Below, one piece after another: positions 1 through 6,949 of a DNA stretch of 8,192 nt. Every line of letters starts with the position of its first letter. Within the stretch, counting starts at the first letter, position 1. Where the stretch lies: positions 1-8,192 of the forward strand of contig JBJXFJ010000526.1 of the NCBI GenBank assembly GCA_046154735.1. The letters run 5' to 3'. The stretch is from CAVXYC01 sp046154735. Its GTDB lineage: Bacteria > Chloroflexota > UBA6077 > JACCZL01. A model generated the notes under the pieces. The model ran no database searches. It was not told the DNA's origin and saw nothing but the letters and a program-made list of their open reading frames with translations. Position numbers and translations under genes: made by a program.

Positions 1-660
1 CAGGCGCTCTTTGATGGCACCCTGAAGCGCGAGTTTCTCGAGCTGTGGGTGAAGAACATGTACTACTACTGGGATTACGGCCTCCAGTTCAGCACCGGTG
101 CCATCTTCGTCAAGACCAATGAGGAAGCCACGCGAACAAAAATTCTACGCAAGATGGTCTGCATTGAGGGCCGGGAGATTGTGAATGATCTGGTGGGCTG
201 GACCACGCCTGCCTATGAGGAGCTCTGGCTCCGGTTTGGCGAAGGCATCGGCTTGAGCCGCGACCAGATCACTGAGTGGAAGGTGTTCAGCCGCTCTTAC
301 TACGCCATGTCCACATTGTCCCTGTGCTCTCGCTGGTGGGAGTGGAGCTGGCTAGATGGCGTGGCCAGCTTCTATGCCGGTGATCAACTTGGCAAGGAGC
401 TCATGTCTCAAACCGCTGAGGCGCTGGCGAGGCACTACGGTGTGGATGAGCACCATCTAGAGATTTTCCGGGCCTACGTGAATGACGTGAGCGAGGACAT
501 ACCCTGGGAAGCGGATTGCCTAGCGGAATGGGCCTGCACCACGGAGCGCCAGCTCACCGCTGCACGTGCATTCCGATATCGCCTAGATATCGAGTATCAG
601 TACGTTCAACCGCTGTACACAGCCTCAACTGGAGCCGGATTCCCTGTGCAGGTTCCATAA
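1..660 (+). CDS. PqqC/TenA-like heme-oxygenase-fold protein, 5'-truncated
   Basis: The frame is open from base 1, so the N-terminus lies outside the window; 219 residues remain. The GTG at 49 is internal to this frame and unlikely to be the true start. The visible part aligns by eye with pyrroloquinoline-quinone synthase (PqqC, about 250 residues). It shows an aromatic helix WVKNMYYYW (16-24), then TRTKILRKM (45-52), ELWLRFGEGIGLSRDQ (74-89), FRAYVNDVSEDIPW (156-169) and a C-terminal helix with RYRLDIEYQYVQPLY (192-206). This is the all-helical fold shared by TenA, PqqC, CADD and diiron oxygenases. Positions that carry histidines in PqqC (near GSH and DVEH) read GRE (57-59) and DIPW (166-169), so the usual cofactor or metal site appears altered. 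The segment RWWEWSWLDG (111-120) is unusually tryptophan-rich. No pqq genes are nearby, so PQQ synthesis should not be inferred. Fold assignment is fairly sure; function is unknown. Confidence 0.7.
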   Translation, partial: QALFDGTLKREFLELWVKNMYYYWDYGLQFSTGAIFVKTNEEATRTKILRKMVCIEGREIVNDLVGWTTPAYEELWLRFGEGIGLSRDQITEWKVFSRSYYAMSTLSLCSRWWEWSWLDGVASFYAGDQLGKELMSQTAEALARHYGVDEHHLEIFRAYVNDVSEDIPWEADCLAEWACTTERQLTAARAFRYRLDIEYQYVQPLYTASTGAGFPVQVP

Positions 661-667
661 GCGGCCC

Positions 668-790
668 GCGCGTAAGCGCTTTGGAGTGCGGGGGGCCGTG
701 ACACCGCTTTCAACTCCGCGTTCGCTGCCGGTGCATTCTCGGAATTGAAAGCGGTGTCACGGCCACCCGCACTCCAAAGCGCTTACGCGC
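668..790. repeat. 51-bp near-perfect inverted repeat, possible bidirectional terminator
   Basis: The left arm (668-718) and right arm (740-790) are reverse complements at 49 of 51 positions and are separated by a 21-nt loop (719-739). The mismatches are 693 against 765 and 714 against 744. In the minus-strand RNA the second becomes a G-U pair. The element fills the gap between two converging genes; its right arm covers the stop codon (783-785) of the leftward gene. There is no U-tract after either arm, so it is not a textbook intrinsic terminator. It is much longer than a typical terminator stem. It could be a transcription barrier between convergent genes, a MITE-like or REPIN-like insertion, or a structured RNA. 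Confidence 0.85.
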
Positions 791-1508
791 AGGTCTGATG
801 CAAGCGGAGGACAAAGGCCTTCCGGAGCGCTTCCTGCAGCTCAGGGGTATTGACATACTCACGGGTCATGTTCTCGCCAAAGACCACGTGATCATCGTCC
901 GCACCGATTGGTGAATGCTCGAGTTGATTCTGCATCGCTCGATCGATATTCTTGATACCGAGCTGCTCATACAGCTCGCGCGCCTCATCAAGCTCTCGAA
1001 TCATACGCTCACGCACTTCGGGGAGTCGCTTCTCACCCTCGCCCACCATGGCGCTGCCCAGGAGCACGGGCCACTCCTCGGTGCGGTGCATCCAGTAGTA
1101 CCAGCCGTAATAGGTAAGCTGCTCGGGAGTGAAATCGGCCATCTCAAGCTGATGCACTTCTTCCTCGGTGAGCCCAAACTCCAGTGAGTGCCAGGTCTGA
1201 AGTGTTGGGTGACTTGGCATGGGTCCGCCCACGCTGTCCTGCCCACCCTCATCAATCAGCTTGCGGAGCTGGAACCGACGCGCTTCCTTGTTGTCCGCAA
1301 TGTTCAGGTAGCGTTCACCCTCAAACCGATGGTTCCCATCGCCCCCGCGGTGCCCCTTACGCTTCTGTTCGGCAATTGCCTCAACCGTCCGCGGCTTATT
1401 GCGATCACGGCGAAGCCCGCCATACTCGGCACGGATCTCTTCAAGCCCGTCCATGAGCTCATCAGGCGACAACAAGTCGCGCCCAAACTGCTTTGTGTTT
1501 ACTGCCAT
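783..1508 (-). CDS. Conserved-looking hypothetical protein, 241 aa
   Basis: I do not recognise this family. The reading frame continues upstream to 1649, but the ATG at 1508 is preceded by a strong AAAGGAG seven bases away, so I place the start there. The N-terminal third is charged and probably flexible (RNKPRTVEAIAEQKRKGHRGG around 36-56). From about 105 to 185 it looks helical and aromatic-rich, with LTYYGWYYWMHRTEEW (131-146) and a charged amphipathic helix LPEVRERMIRELDEARELYE (162-181). There is no signal peptide or membrane segment, so it is likely cytoplasmic. The W-x-x-x-aromatic helix followed by an arginine-rich helix recalls the start of PqqC/TenA folds. The chain is too short after it for a full seven-helix fold, so this is only a hint. 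It converges on the PqqC-like gene and its stop lies inside the long hairpin. Confidence 0.8.
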   Translation of the reverse strand: MAVNTKQFGRDLLSPDELMDGLEEIRAEYGGLRRDRNKPRTVEAIAEQKRKGHRGGDGNHRFEGERYLNIADNKEARRFQLRKLIDEGGQDSVGGPMPSHPTLQTWHSLEFGLTEEEVHQLEMADFTPEQLTYYGWYYWMHRTEEWPVLLGSAMVGEGEKRLPEVRERMIRELDEARELYEQLGIKNIDRAMQNQLEHSPIGADDDHVVFGENMTREYVNTPELQEALRKAFVLRLHQTCA

Positions 1509-1515
1509 GGATTCA

Positions 1516-1522
1516 CTCCTTT
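1516..1522 (-). promoter_or_regulatory. Ribosome binding site AAAGGAG
   Basis: On the minus strand AAAGGAG stands seven bases before the ATG at 1508. It is the best Shine-Dalgarno match in the window and decides the start of the 241-residue protein against the longer upstream reading frame. Confidence 0.8.
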
Positions 1523-1586
1523 CCGGCCCATCCGGCGTCCGTACCGACGAGCATCGAATGGTACTCGTCAGTGGCTTAGCGCTTGC

Positions 1587-1595
1587 AGTGTAGCA
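1587..1595 (-). promoter_or_regulatory. Candidate extended -10 promoter for the 241-aa gene
   Basis: The minus strand reads TGCTACACT, an extended -10 element (TGn plus TACACT). It lies about 80 bases before the ATG at 1508, giving a leader of roughly 70 nt. No good -35 box is visible, which is compatible with extended -10 promoters. The leader includes a small dyad, GACGAG/CTCGTC (1546-1551 and 1564-1569). This is motif matching only. Confidence 0.35.
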
Positions 1596-1663
1596 GACAA
1601 TGATCCTCACTGAGCGTGCGAACGATGCCACATTTGCGGGCTGGTTCACGCTAGACTGAAGAA

Positions 1664-1676
1664 CCCGCGCCGCGGG
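1664..1676. promoter_or_regulatory. GC-rich 13-bp dyad before the 97-aa gene
   Basis: The sequence CCCGCGCCGCGGG is a perfect inverted repeat of 6-bp arms around one central base. It sits four bases before the ribosome binding site of the 97-residue gene and within the 184-bp divergent intergenic region. The position suits an operator, but a chance palindrome in GC-rich DNA is possible. Confidence 0.25.
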
Positions 1677-1679
1677 AAC

Positions 1680-1685
1680 GAGGTG
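1680..1685 (+). promoter_or_regulatory. Ribosome binding site GAGGTG
   Basis: GAGGTG lies seven bases before the ATG at 1693 and fixes the start of the small 97-residue protein. It is one of only two clear Shine-Dalgarno sites in the window. Confidence 0.7.
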
Positions 1686-1692
1686 ACGTCAT

Positions 1693-1986
1693 ATGGCCAT
1701 CATCAAGGGCATTGCTGAGCTACGCTCCGCGGGTGGCGAGCTCGTCGGTAGTGGGATGGCGTACCTGCATCTGCCGAAGGGGAAGGGCGTGGCCCAGGCG
1801 GTGGGGGGAACAGTTTCCTGCACCACCTGGCACCCTGACGCGGGGGCACCCACCTCCCTCATGATCGAACGGGGGCCAACCCTTACCATTTCGGTGAGTA
1901 AAGAAGCCGTCTCCCAGTGTTCGCAGAACCATATTCTCCGCTACACGGCAACCTGGGTCCCGGACCAGCCCGGAGATCAGCCGTAA
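1693..1986 (+). CDS. Small beta-rich hypothetical protein, 97 aa
   Basis: A short gene with a good ribosome binding site and ATG start. I do not recognise a named family. The chain alternates hydrophobic and polar residues in short stretches separated by glycines: MAIIKGIAEL, ELVGSGMAYLHLPKG (16-30), GGTVSCTTW (38-46), SLMIERGPTLTISVSKE (55-71) and HILRYTATW (80-88). This suggests a small antiparallel beta sandwich or barrel of six or so strands. Cysteines occur at 43 and 76 (QCSQNHILRY). There is no signal peptide or membrane segment, so it is probably cytosolic. The proline-rich tail (89-97) looks disordered. It is divergent from the 241-residue gene and could share its control region. The opposite strand is also open here, but it lacks a ribosome binding site. 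Confidence 0.7.
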   Translation: MAIIKGIAELRSAGGELVGSGMAYLHLPKGKGVAQAVGGTVSCTTWHPDAGAPTSLMIERGPTLTISVSKEAVSQCSQNHILRYTATWVPDQPGDQP

Positions 1987-2093
1987 CAAACTCAGCGGTG
2001 GAGCGCCCGGATAACCCTGTGTGAAACGCCCGGCCTGCCGTGCTCAAGCACCCTCTCGTGCTCTGTCAAACAAGGTCTGTGGGACTGTTCCGC

Positions 2094-2196
2094 CATCAGT
2101 GGTATCGGGCATCTTGCCCGACCGTGTGGTGCGTTCCTGCTCGTCGCCGCGCGGTCGGTTCGTCACTGTCGGGCAAGATGCCCGACACCACCGATG
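2094..2196. repeat. Inverted pair of REP-like palindromes (REPIN-like)
   Basis: Two 29-bp arms, 2094-2122 and 2168-2196, are reverse complements at 27 of 29 positions, with a 45-nt spacer. Each arm contains its own palindrome with 7-bp stem and 3-nt loop: TCGGGCATCTTGCCCGA on the left and a near-copy on the right. A palindrome within each arm, with the arms inverted, is the layout of REP doublets (BIME or REPIN) in proteobacteria, which are mobilised by RAYT transposases. No RAYT gene is in the window, and I see no further copy. The right arm runs over a possible ATG at 2194, which argues against that start for the following gene. Confidence 0.75.
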
Positions 2197-2214
2197 ACCT
2201 CCACCCGACAATCC

Positions 2215-4146
2215 ATGATTAACAGAGCACTAGCCCAAGATGACTCCACACGCAGAAGCGTGATGGATCAGAAAGCGGGTGGATGGGCTCATGATGACAA
2301 TCGCGTTGGCGTCTACATATCGATTCTGGCGGTCATTCTGGGTATGGTGTCCCGGTTCTTAGAGCCAGCCAGCTTCGGCGACTTTGATGAGACTATCTAT
2401 GCGCAAACGCTCTTTCTGTGGCTGCGCGGCGTTCCCCCGTATATCGAGACGTTTTACTCACAAGGCCCCCTCTTCCTGGCCATGCTTGCCCCCTTCGCAC
2501 TGGTAATTGGCCCGTCACTGGATGCCATTCAGGTCGGCGTCACATTCTGGGGGACGCTGGGGCTTGCAGCGACCGCAGTGCTCGGATATCGAATTGGAGG
2601 TGGCTGGGGAGCCGCGGTGAGTGCCACGGTCATGGCCACCAGTCCTCTTCTCACCCATCTCGATTCGCACGTGCTCGCGGAGGGGCCTGCCGTGGCGCTG
2701 GCCGCGCTGAGCCTGGCAATCGGGCTTCGCATGCCCCCGACACGTTCCACATCGCTCGTCGCGGGCGCGCTTTTTGGTGCCAGTCTCGCCACGAAATCAC
2801 TCCTGCCAACACTGGCCATTCCCTTGATTGGTCACACCGTGAGCGCGCAAGCGGGACGGTCATCCACCATTGGCCAGCTGCTGGGCCTTGGATTGGGCAG
2901 TGCGTTCGTGATGTTCATAGCCATACTGCCATTCGATCTCGGATCGATCTGGGATCAGCTTGTGCGTTATCGACTGGAGGCTCGGGACGCGTCGGCGGCA
3001 TCGCCCACGGCCTTCACCCGAGCCATAACGCGTGGTCTGACTGATGACTTGGGAGGCATCATGGCGGCCTCGGTTGGGGCTCTGTGCTTGATACGCTACG
3101 CCTGGAAGAGCGCGCTCATCCTGGGTATCTGGCTCCTCGCCACCGTGGTTCTGCTGGCCTTGCACCAGCCGCTCTTTCCGCGACACAGCTCGGCACTTCT
3201 ACTTCCGCTGGCGCTGCTGGCCGCGGGGATTGGCCTGCTCAAACCGCCCGCTTTCCAACGCCATCTCACGCCGATCGTCGCGGTCACCGCCATAGGGCTC
3301 GCGATCACGCTCAGCATTCCCGCGCACGTGAAGCGTTGGACGGAGATTGAGGGGAGCGGTGAGATCGCTGAAGCCGCCCGAGCGCTTCAAGCAACAACCA
3401 CTGAATCAGAATATGTGCTGACGGATCTGCCGGCTATCGCCATCATGGCCAATCGCGTCATTGTCCCCAGCCTCGTAGATTTGAGCCAGGTGCGGCTCAG
3501 TTCCGGCCGAGTGAACACCGTGATCGCGCAGCGTGAAACGGAGCGTTATGAGCCCGCGGCAATACTTTTCTGGTTTGGTCGGCTGGACAGTGGGCCGCTT
3601 GAGGCTTATCCGGCTACATTGCGGGATCGCTATACGCGGGTCTGGCAGAATCGGCCGGGCCAATCACTCTGGATTCGCGAGGATGCCGAGCAATTTGACC
3701 CTGCCGGCATTCCCGATTTTCGAGCACTTACTCAGACGCGGTTTGGCAATGGCCTGATGGTCCGAGGCGTGAGCTTTAGCGGCCAGGTCCGCGCTGGTGA
3801 CACCTGGCGGCTTCGGGTGCTCTGGGAGCTCACGGATACGCCGCCTGACATCGATCGCATCGAGCTTTCACTGGTTCTGTCTGAGGGCACTCCAATCGCC
3901 GCGCAATCCGTGCCCTTTTCCCCTGACAAAGTGATTACCGCCTGGCCGGACGGGGCCCGGCGCATGGTGCAATACGAGATCAGCGTACCCACAACCGCGG
4001 CCGTGGCACGGGTGACCCCACGCTTGAGTCTCACGTCTCAAGACGGCGCTGATACCGCCGTTAGCTCCCCGCGACAGCGCGAGCGGATGGCCTACCTGGA
4101 ACTACCTCCGATTCAGGTCAGCCGAGGGAACCAGTTAGGACGCTGA
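2215..4146 (+). CDS. GT-C glycosyltransferase, ArnT/PMT (GT39/GT83)-like, with C-terminal beta domain
   Basis: An integral membrane protein of about 643 residues. GT-C enzymes move sugars from polyprenyl-phosphate donors to acceptors on the outer face of the inner membrane. Counted from the ATG at 2215, a first membrane helix (about 32-50) leads into GDFDETIYAQT (55-65), whose Asp-Glu pair matches the catalytic acidic motif of the first periplasmic loop in ArnT and PMT. PPYIETFYSQGPLF (74-87) is the companion loop. About nine further hydrophobic segments follow to about 370, including LFPRHSSALLLPLALLA (320-336), the place of the usual H/R-Y-x-P motif. From about 380 the chain is soluble. It ends in a probable periplasmic beta-sandwich (about 495-635) with GDTWRLRVLWEL and AWPDGARRMVQYEISVP. 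The start is uncertain: 2194 overlaps the REP arm, and 2215 and 2263 both lack a clear ribosome binding site. Its 3' end overlaps the converging GT-C gene by 12 bp. Donor and acceptor are unknown. Confidence 0.85.
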   Translation: MINRALAQDDSTRRSVMDQKAGGWAHDDNRVGVYISILAVILGMVSRFLEPASFGDFDETIYAQTLFLWLRGVPPYIETFYSQGPLFLAMLAPFALVIGPSLDAIQVGVTFWGTLGLAATAVLGYRIGGGWGAAVSATVMATSPLLTHLDSHVLAEGPAVALAALSLAIGLRMPPTRSTSLVAGALFGASLATKSLLPTLAIPLIGHTVSAQAGRSSTIGQLLGLGLGSAFVMFIAILPFDLGSIWDQLVRYRLEARDASAASPTAFTRAITRGLTDDLGGIMAASVGALCLIRYAWKSALILGIWLLATVVLLALHQPLFPRHSSALLLPLALLAAGIGLLKPPAFQRHLTPIVAVTAIGLAITLSIPAHVKRWTEIEGSGEIAEAARALQATTTESEYVLTDLPAIAIMANRVIVPSLVDLSQVRLSSGRVNTVIAQRETERYEPAAILFWFGRLDSGPLEAYPATLRDRYTRVWQNRPGQSLWIREDAEQFDPAGIPDFRALTQTRFGNGLMVRGVSFSGQVRAGDTWRLRVLWELTDTPPDIDRIELSLVLSEGTPIAAQSVPFSPDKVITAWPDGARRMVQYEISVPTTAAVARVTPRLSLTSQDGADTAVSSPRQRERMAYLELPPIQVSRGNQLGR

Positions 4147-5637
4147 GCGAGGACGGTCGGGCACATAGAGCCAGAACCCGCCCCTATTTCGCCGCACAAC
4201 GTAGCTGTCTGCAACCTCACGAAGAATGGCCGGCGCCCACTTGAGCTGACCATTAATCGAGCGCGGAGACCGTGCATCCCCGCGGATGATGATGAGATCA
4301 AAGTAATGACGCTTGATCAAGCGTACCACCTCTGAAGGGTCATAACGGCCAGCCTCAGCCATCTGGCTAAACGCGAACCCCTCGGTGACCAGGAGAGGTT
4401 TGCCCGCTAGCACAATGAACGATGGCTCTTCAGACAGGATCCGCTCTGCATTGATCACTTCAGGGATGATGACGGGATTCTCGCTCACCACCTCGCCGCC
4501 GCTCCCCCAGTATTGCACCGATATCATTGCCCAAACTGTGACTGCCGCCAGAGTTGACGCCATCACGAATCGGAAACGAATACCTGACGCTCCGAACGCT
4601 CTGCTCATGACCTCGAATCCGCCGGCTGCAAGAACGCAGGCGAGCGCTGCCGGTTCAAGAAAATAGTTCGTGGAAGCCCCCCGCCCCCGAAGGGTGTAGA
4701 GCGCAAAGGCCACTGCGATCAGCCAGTACCACCCGGTCAACGACATTGTCCGAGTGGAAACCACGCGCGACACGAGTCCCACGATGGCTAAACCAATCGG
4801 TAGCCAGACATGTTTGGGAAATTCCAGGAATGCGCGAATAGCGACATCAAAGCCATTTGTTGGATTCAGATGCGCCACAACGGTGTTAAGCACGAGATTG
4901 CCGTCGGTTACGGCCTGCCCAATGAGAAATCCACTCAGCGCCACAATTCCCCAGGTTGTCGCGAAGACGAGGGCAGACACGCGTCGACCGCTCAGCACCA
5001 GCCAGATAACTGCCGCCAGTGGAAACGAGACCATCGTTTGCTTGGTAAAGAATGCAATGACAGAAACGGCCGCGGCGACGGCTGGCGCATCTGGTCGCCG
5101 TTGAAGCAACCATGCCGCGAGAAGGGTCATTGCCAGGGCCATCAGGTCCGCTCGGGTCGTGAACGCCCATCCGTCAAGAAATCGGACACCTAAGAACAAC
5201 CCGGCGGCTGAAAAAGCCAAAATCCACCGAGCTCCATCGTGCCGTGCAAGAAGCGCAATGAGGACTGTGGCCAAGATCGTAAACACCACAGTCAGAGATC
5301 GAGTCAGCGTCACGGTGTCGCGAAGCTCCAGGCCCGCGATGCGTGTGATCATGCCATCCAGGAGGAACATCGCCGGTGGATAGGGCGTAACGATGGCCGG
5401 CATCTGATGAAAGTTCAGATAGAGTGCGTCTCCACGGGCAACTCGTAACACCGCGTGGAGCTGATTGCCCTCGGAAAACGTGGTGGGGCCCGTATAGAGA
5501 ACCCCCTGAATTGCGAGCGCCATGAAGCTTACGCTAATCAGGCACGCCGCGCTGGCGATGAATGTAAGTGGCAATGCACTCAGTAACCGACGAGTCAGAG
5601 CTCTTGAGTGTTGCGGCGACGTTGGGGAGTCAATCAT
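4135..5637 (-). CDS. GT-C-type membrane glycosyltransferase, 500 aa
   Basis: A polytopic protein with about ten hydrophobic helices, the first at about 20-45. The first extracytoplasmic loop reads TTFSEGNQLHAVLRVARGDALYLNF (52-76). Glu56 occupies the place of the catalytic acidic residue of GT-C enzymes, here without the usual Asp-Glu pair. It is followed by TPYPPAMFLLDG (84-95), a variant of the loop that precedes the second helix. Other family-like landmarks are TTRADLMALA (160-169), FFTKQTMVSFPLA (196-208) and RGRGASTNYFLEPAAL (317-332). The tail from about 385 is soluble, and VVRLIKRHYFDLIIIRG (437-453) is seen in related proteins that end in a small alpha/beta unit. It is the last gene of a leftward series after the Gfo/Idh/MocA and GT2 genes (121-bp gap) and probably uses a polyprenyl-linked sugar. 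No clear ribosome binding site precedes the ATG. Confidence 0.8.
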   Translation of the reverse strand: MIDSPTSPQHSRALTRRLLSALPLTFIASAACLISVSFMALAIQGVLYTGPTTFSEGNQLHAVLRVARGDALYLNFHQMPAIVTPYPPAMFLLDGMITRIAGLELRDTVTLTRSLTVVFTILATVLIALLARHDGARWILAFSAAGLFLGVRFLDGWAFTTRADLMALAMTLLAAWLLQRRPDAPAVAAAVSVIAFFTKQTMVSFPLAAVIWLVLSGRRVSALVFATTWGIVALSGFLIGQAVTDGNLVLNTVVAHLNPTNGFDVAIRAFLEFPKHVWLPIGLAIVGLVSRVVSTRTMSLTGWYWLIAVAFALYTLRGRGASTNYFLEPAALACVLAAGGFEVMSRAFGASGIRFRFVMASTLAAVTVWAMISVQYWGSGGEVVSENPVIIPEVINAERILSEEPSFIVLAGKPLLVTEGFAFSQMAEAGRYDPSEVVRLIKRHYFDLIIIRGDARSPRSINGQLKWAPAILREVADSYVVRRNRGGFWLYVPDRPRSAS

Positions 5638-5758
5638 GGTGCGTGTTGTGATGCGTCACTCGGTGGGCACGACGTCTGGCGTTAGACAGAGGCCGCAGCT
5701 CGTGGAATTGCCAGGCGGTGATGGTGAGCTCTGAATGATCTGATGACATGAGCTCGCC

Positions 5759-6808
5759 TCATTGACCTACTGACGGTGCTCCCAGTTCATAGAGATCTCG
5801 AATGATGCGCATGGCAGCGAGCCCGTCGGAGACTCCAGCGGGCACAGGCTCCTCCATCCGAAGAGCACGCACCACCAATGCAAGCTGGTCCTCAAAACTC
5901 GTGTCCACGCTGCCGAACTGCTCTACCTGCTCTTGCTCAACCTGCGATCGACCATCAAGCCAGGCCCATCGTTTGCCGAATGCAAGTGACTGAGCACCGT
6001 AATTGCCCATTCGTCCATCGACCCGAATGTAGCCGTCTGACCCTTGAATTGCGACCTGAAAGATACTTCTCCACTCAACGAGATCCGACTGGAGCATGAC
6101 CGTTGCGCCGTCACTTGTCGACAATACCGCGGTTGCCGCGTCTTCGACGTCTATGTTCCAGTACAGCCGATTGAGCTGTGCCGATCGCGGATAAAGGTCC
6201 CCCAGCAGGTGCTGGGCAAGATCTATGAGATGAATGCCTGGGTCAATGAGAGCACCGCCGCCGGCTCTCTCTCGCTGGAGCTTCCACTCCTGCTCATAAC
6301 CGGGCCGACCGCCGTGCCCAAGAATCATTCGGACTAGGAGGGGTCGGCCAATGTCCCCTGAGTCAATAAGCTCCTTGGCGCGGACAATGGCCGGGTAGTG
6401 ACGATAGTTGAATCCGAGCGCCAATCGCCCGCGGCTCATTTGCGCAGCATCGGCAAGACATTGAGCCTCATCAAAATTCCGACCCATCGGCTTCTCGAGG
6501 TGAACATGAATGTGTTCATTGAGCACCGTCGTGGCGATCACCGCGGCCTGATCATGTGGGACGGCAATCATCACCAGGTCAGGAAGATCAGCCTCCAGAC
6601 CAGCTGTCACCTGCTCAACCCACCGACAGGCTGAGCCCTGCCGTTTTGAGACCTCTCTGGCAAGCCTTTCTCCTCGGGCTTGATCAGGATCACACACCCA
6701 ACGAAGCTCAGTGTTCGGAAGCTGAATGAAGTCCAGCGCGCGCCTGGCCCCAATGAGTCCCGCGCCGATGACTCCAGCCCGCAAGTAGCGATCCTCAGAT
6801 GCTGACAT
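5759..6808 (-). CDS. Gfo/Idh/MocA-family NAD(P)-dependent oxidoreductase
   Basis: A 349-residue protein, the usual length of this family, which oxidises or reduces hydroxyl groups of sugars, cyclitols and nucleotide sugars. The N-terminal Rossmann fold shows GVIGAGLIGARR (12-23), with the glycine-rich loop, and an acidic residue at the end of the second strand (WVCDPD, 37-42). HLEKPMG (103-109) contains the family's Glu-Lys-Pro motif, whose lysine is catalytic. GGGALIDPGIHLIDLAQHLLGD (183-204) holds the Asp and His of the C-terminal active site (Asp189, His193). The frame extends upstream to 6853. There the ATG touches its GGAG directly, and the extra 15 residues precede the Rossmann strand, so I prefer the ATG at 6808. 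It lies between GT2 (141-bp gap) and GT-C (121-bp gap) on the same strand, which suggests it makes a modified sugar for this glycan pathway. The substrate cannot be read from sequence. Confidence 0.85.
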   Translation of the reverse strand: MSASEDRYLRAGVIGAGLIGARRALDFIQLPNTELRWVCDPDQARGERLAREVSKRQGSACRWVEQVTAGLEADLPDLVMIAVPHDQAAVIATTVLNEHIHVHLEKPMGRNFDEAQCLADAAQMSRGRLALGFNYRHYPAIVRAKELIDSGDIGRPLLVRMILGHGGRPGYEQEWKLQRERAGGGALIDPGIHLIDLAQHLLGDLYPRSAQLNRLYWNIDVEDAATAVLSTSDGATVMLQSDLVEWRSIFQVAIQGSDGYIRVDGRMGNYGAQSLAFGKRWAWLDGRSQVEQEQVEQFGSVDTSFEDQLALVVRALRMEEPVPAGVSDGLAAMRIIRDLYELGAPSVGQ

Positions 6809-6949
6809 GAATGCAAGGCCGGGGACTTGCCAGGAGCGTGCCCACGCCGGCATCTCCGATAGATCGGAATGGAATGAGACTCATCGCGTTGAGGGCCTTC
6901 ATCGGGCGCCCAGGGAAAGTCTCAGCATCTGCCAATCAGTCACTCCGAT

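Noticed and set aside
1188..1613. Rightward open frame of 141 codons opposite the 241-residue gene
   Set aside because: It has no ribosome binding site or protein-like pattern and is the shadow of a gene with a strong start.
1509..1649. N-terminal extension of the 241-residue protein to 1649
   Set aside because: The strong AAAGGAG before the ATG at 1508 and the cysteine- and serine-rich, non-native look of the extra 47 residues favour the shorter form.
1652..1657. TAGACT as a -10 box for the 97-residue gene
   Set aside because: The only -35-like hexamer upstream (TTGCGG at 1634) is 12 bases away, too close for a sigma-70 promoter.
2194..2214. ATG at 2194 as start of the rightward GT-C gene
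   Set aside because: It lies on the right arm of the REP-like palindrome pair and has no ribosome binding site; the ATG at 2215 or 2263 is at least as likely.
2418..3044. 208-codon open frame inside the rightward GT-C gene
   Set aside because: The translation is rich in Arg, Ser, Gly and His without any domain pattern; it is an out-of-frame shadow of a clear membrane enzyme.
4754..5193. Rightward open frames opposite the leftward GT-C gene
   Set aside because: They are antisense to a well-supported membrane protein, and their composition is non-native.
5748..5762. Small hairpin ATGAG/CTCAT after the dehydrogenase gene as a terminator
   Set aside because: A five-base stem without a U-tract is too weak to call.
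6809..6853. Start of the Gfo/Idh/MocA gene at 6853
   Set aside because: GGAG directly touches that ATG, leaving no spacing, and the extra residues lie before the normal N-terminus of the Rossmann fold.
6855..6868. Palindrome TCCGATAGATCGGA between the GT2 and dehydrogenase genes
   Set aside because: It is short and isolated, with no matching copy or promoter nearby; chance is sufficient.
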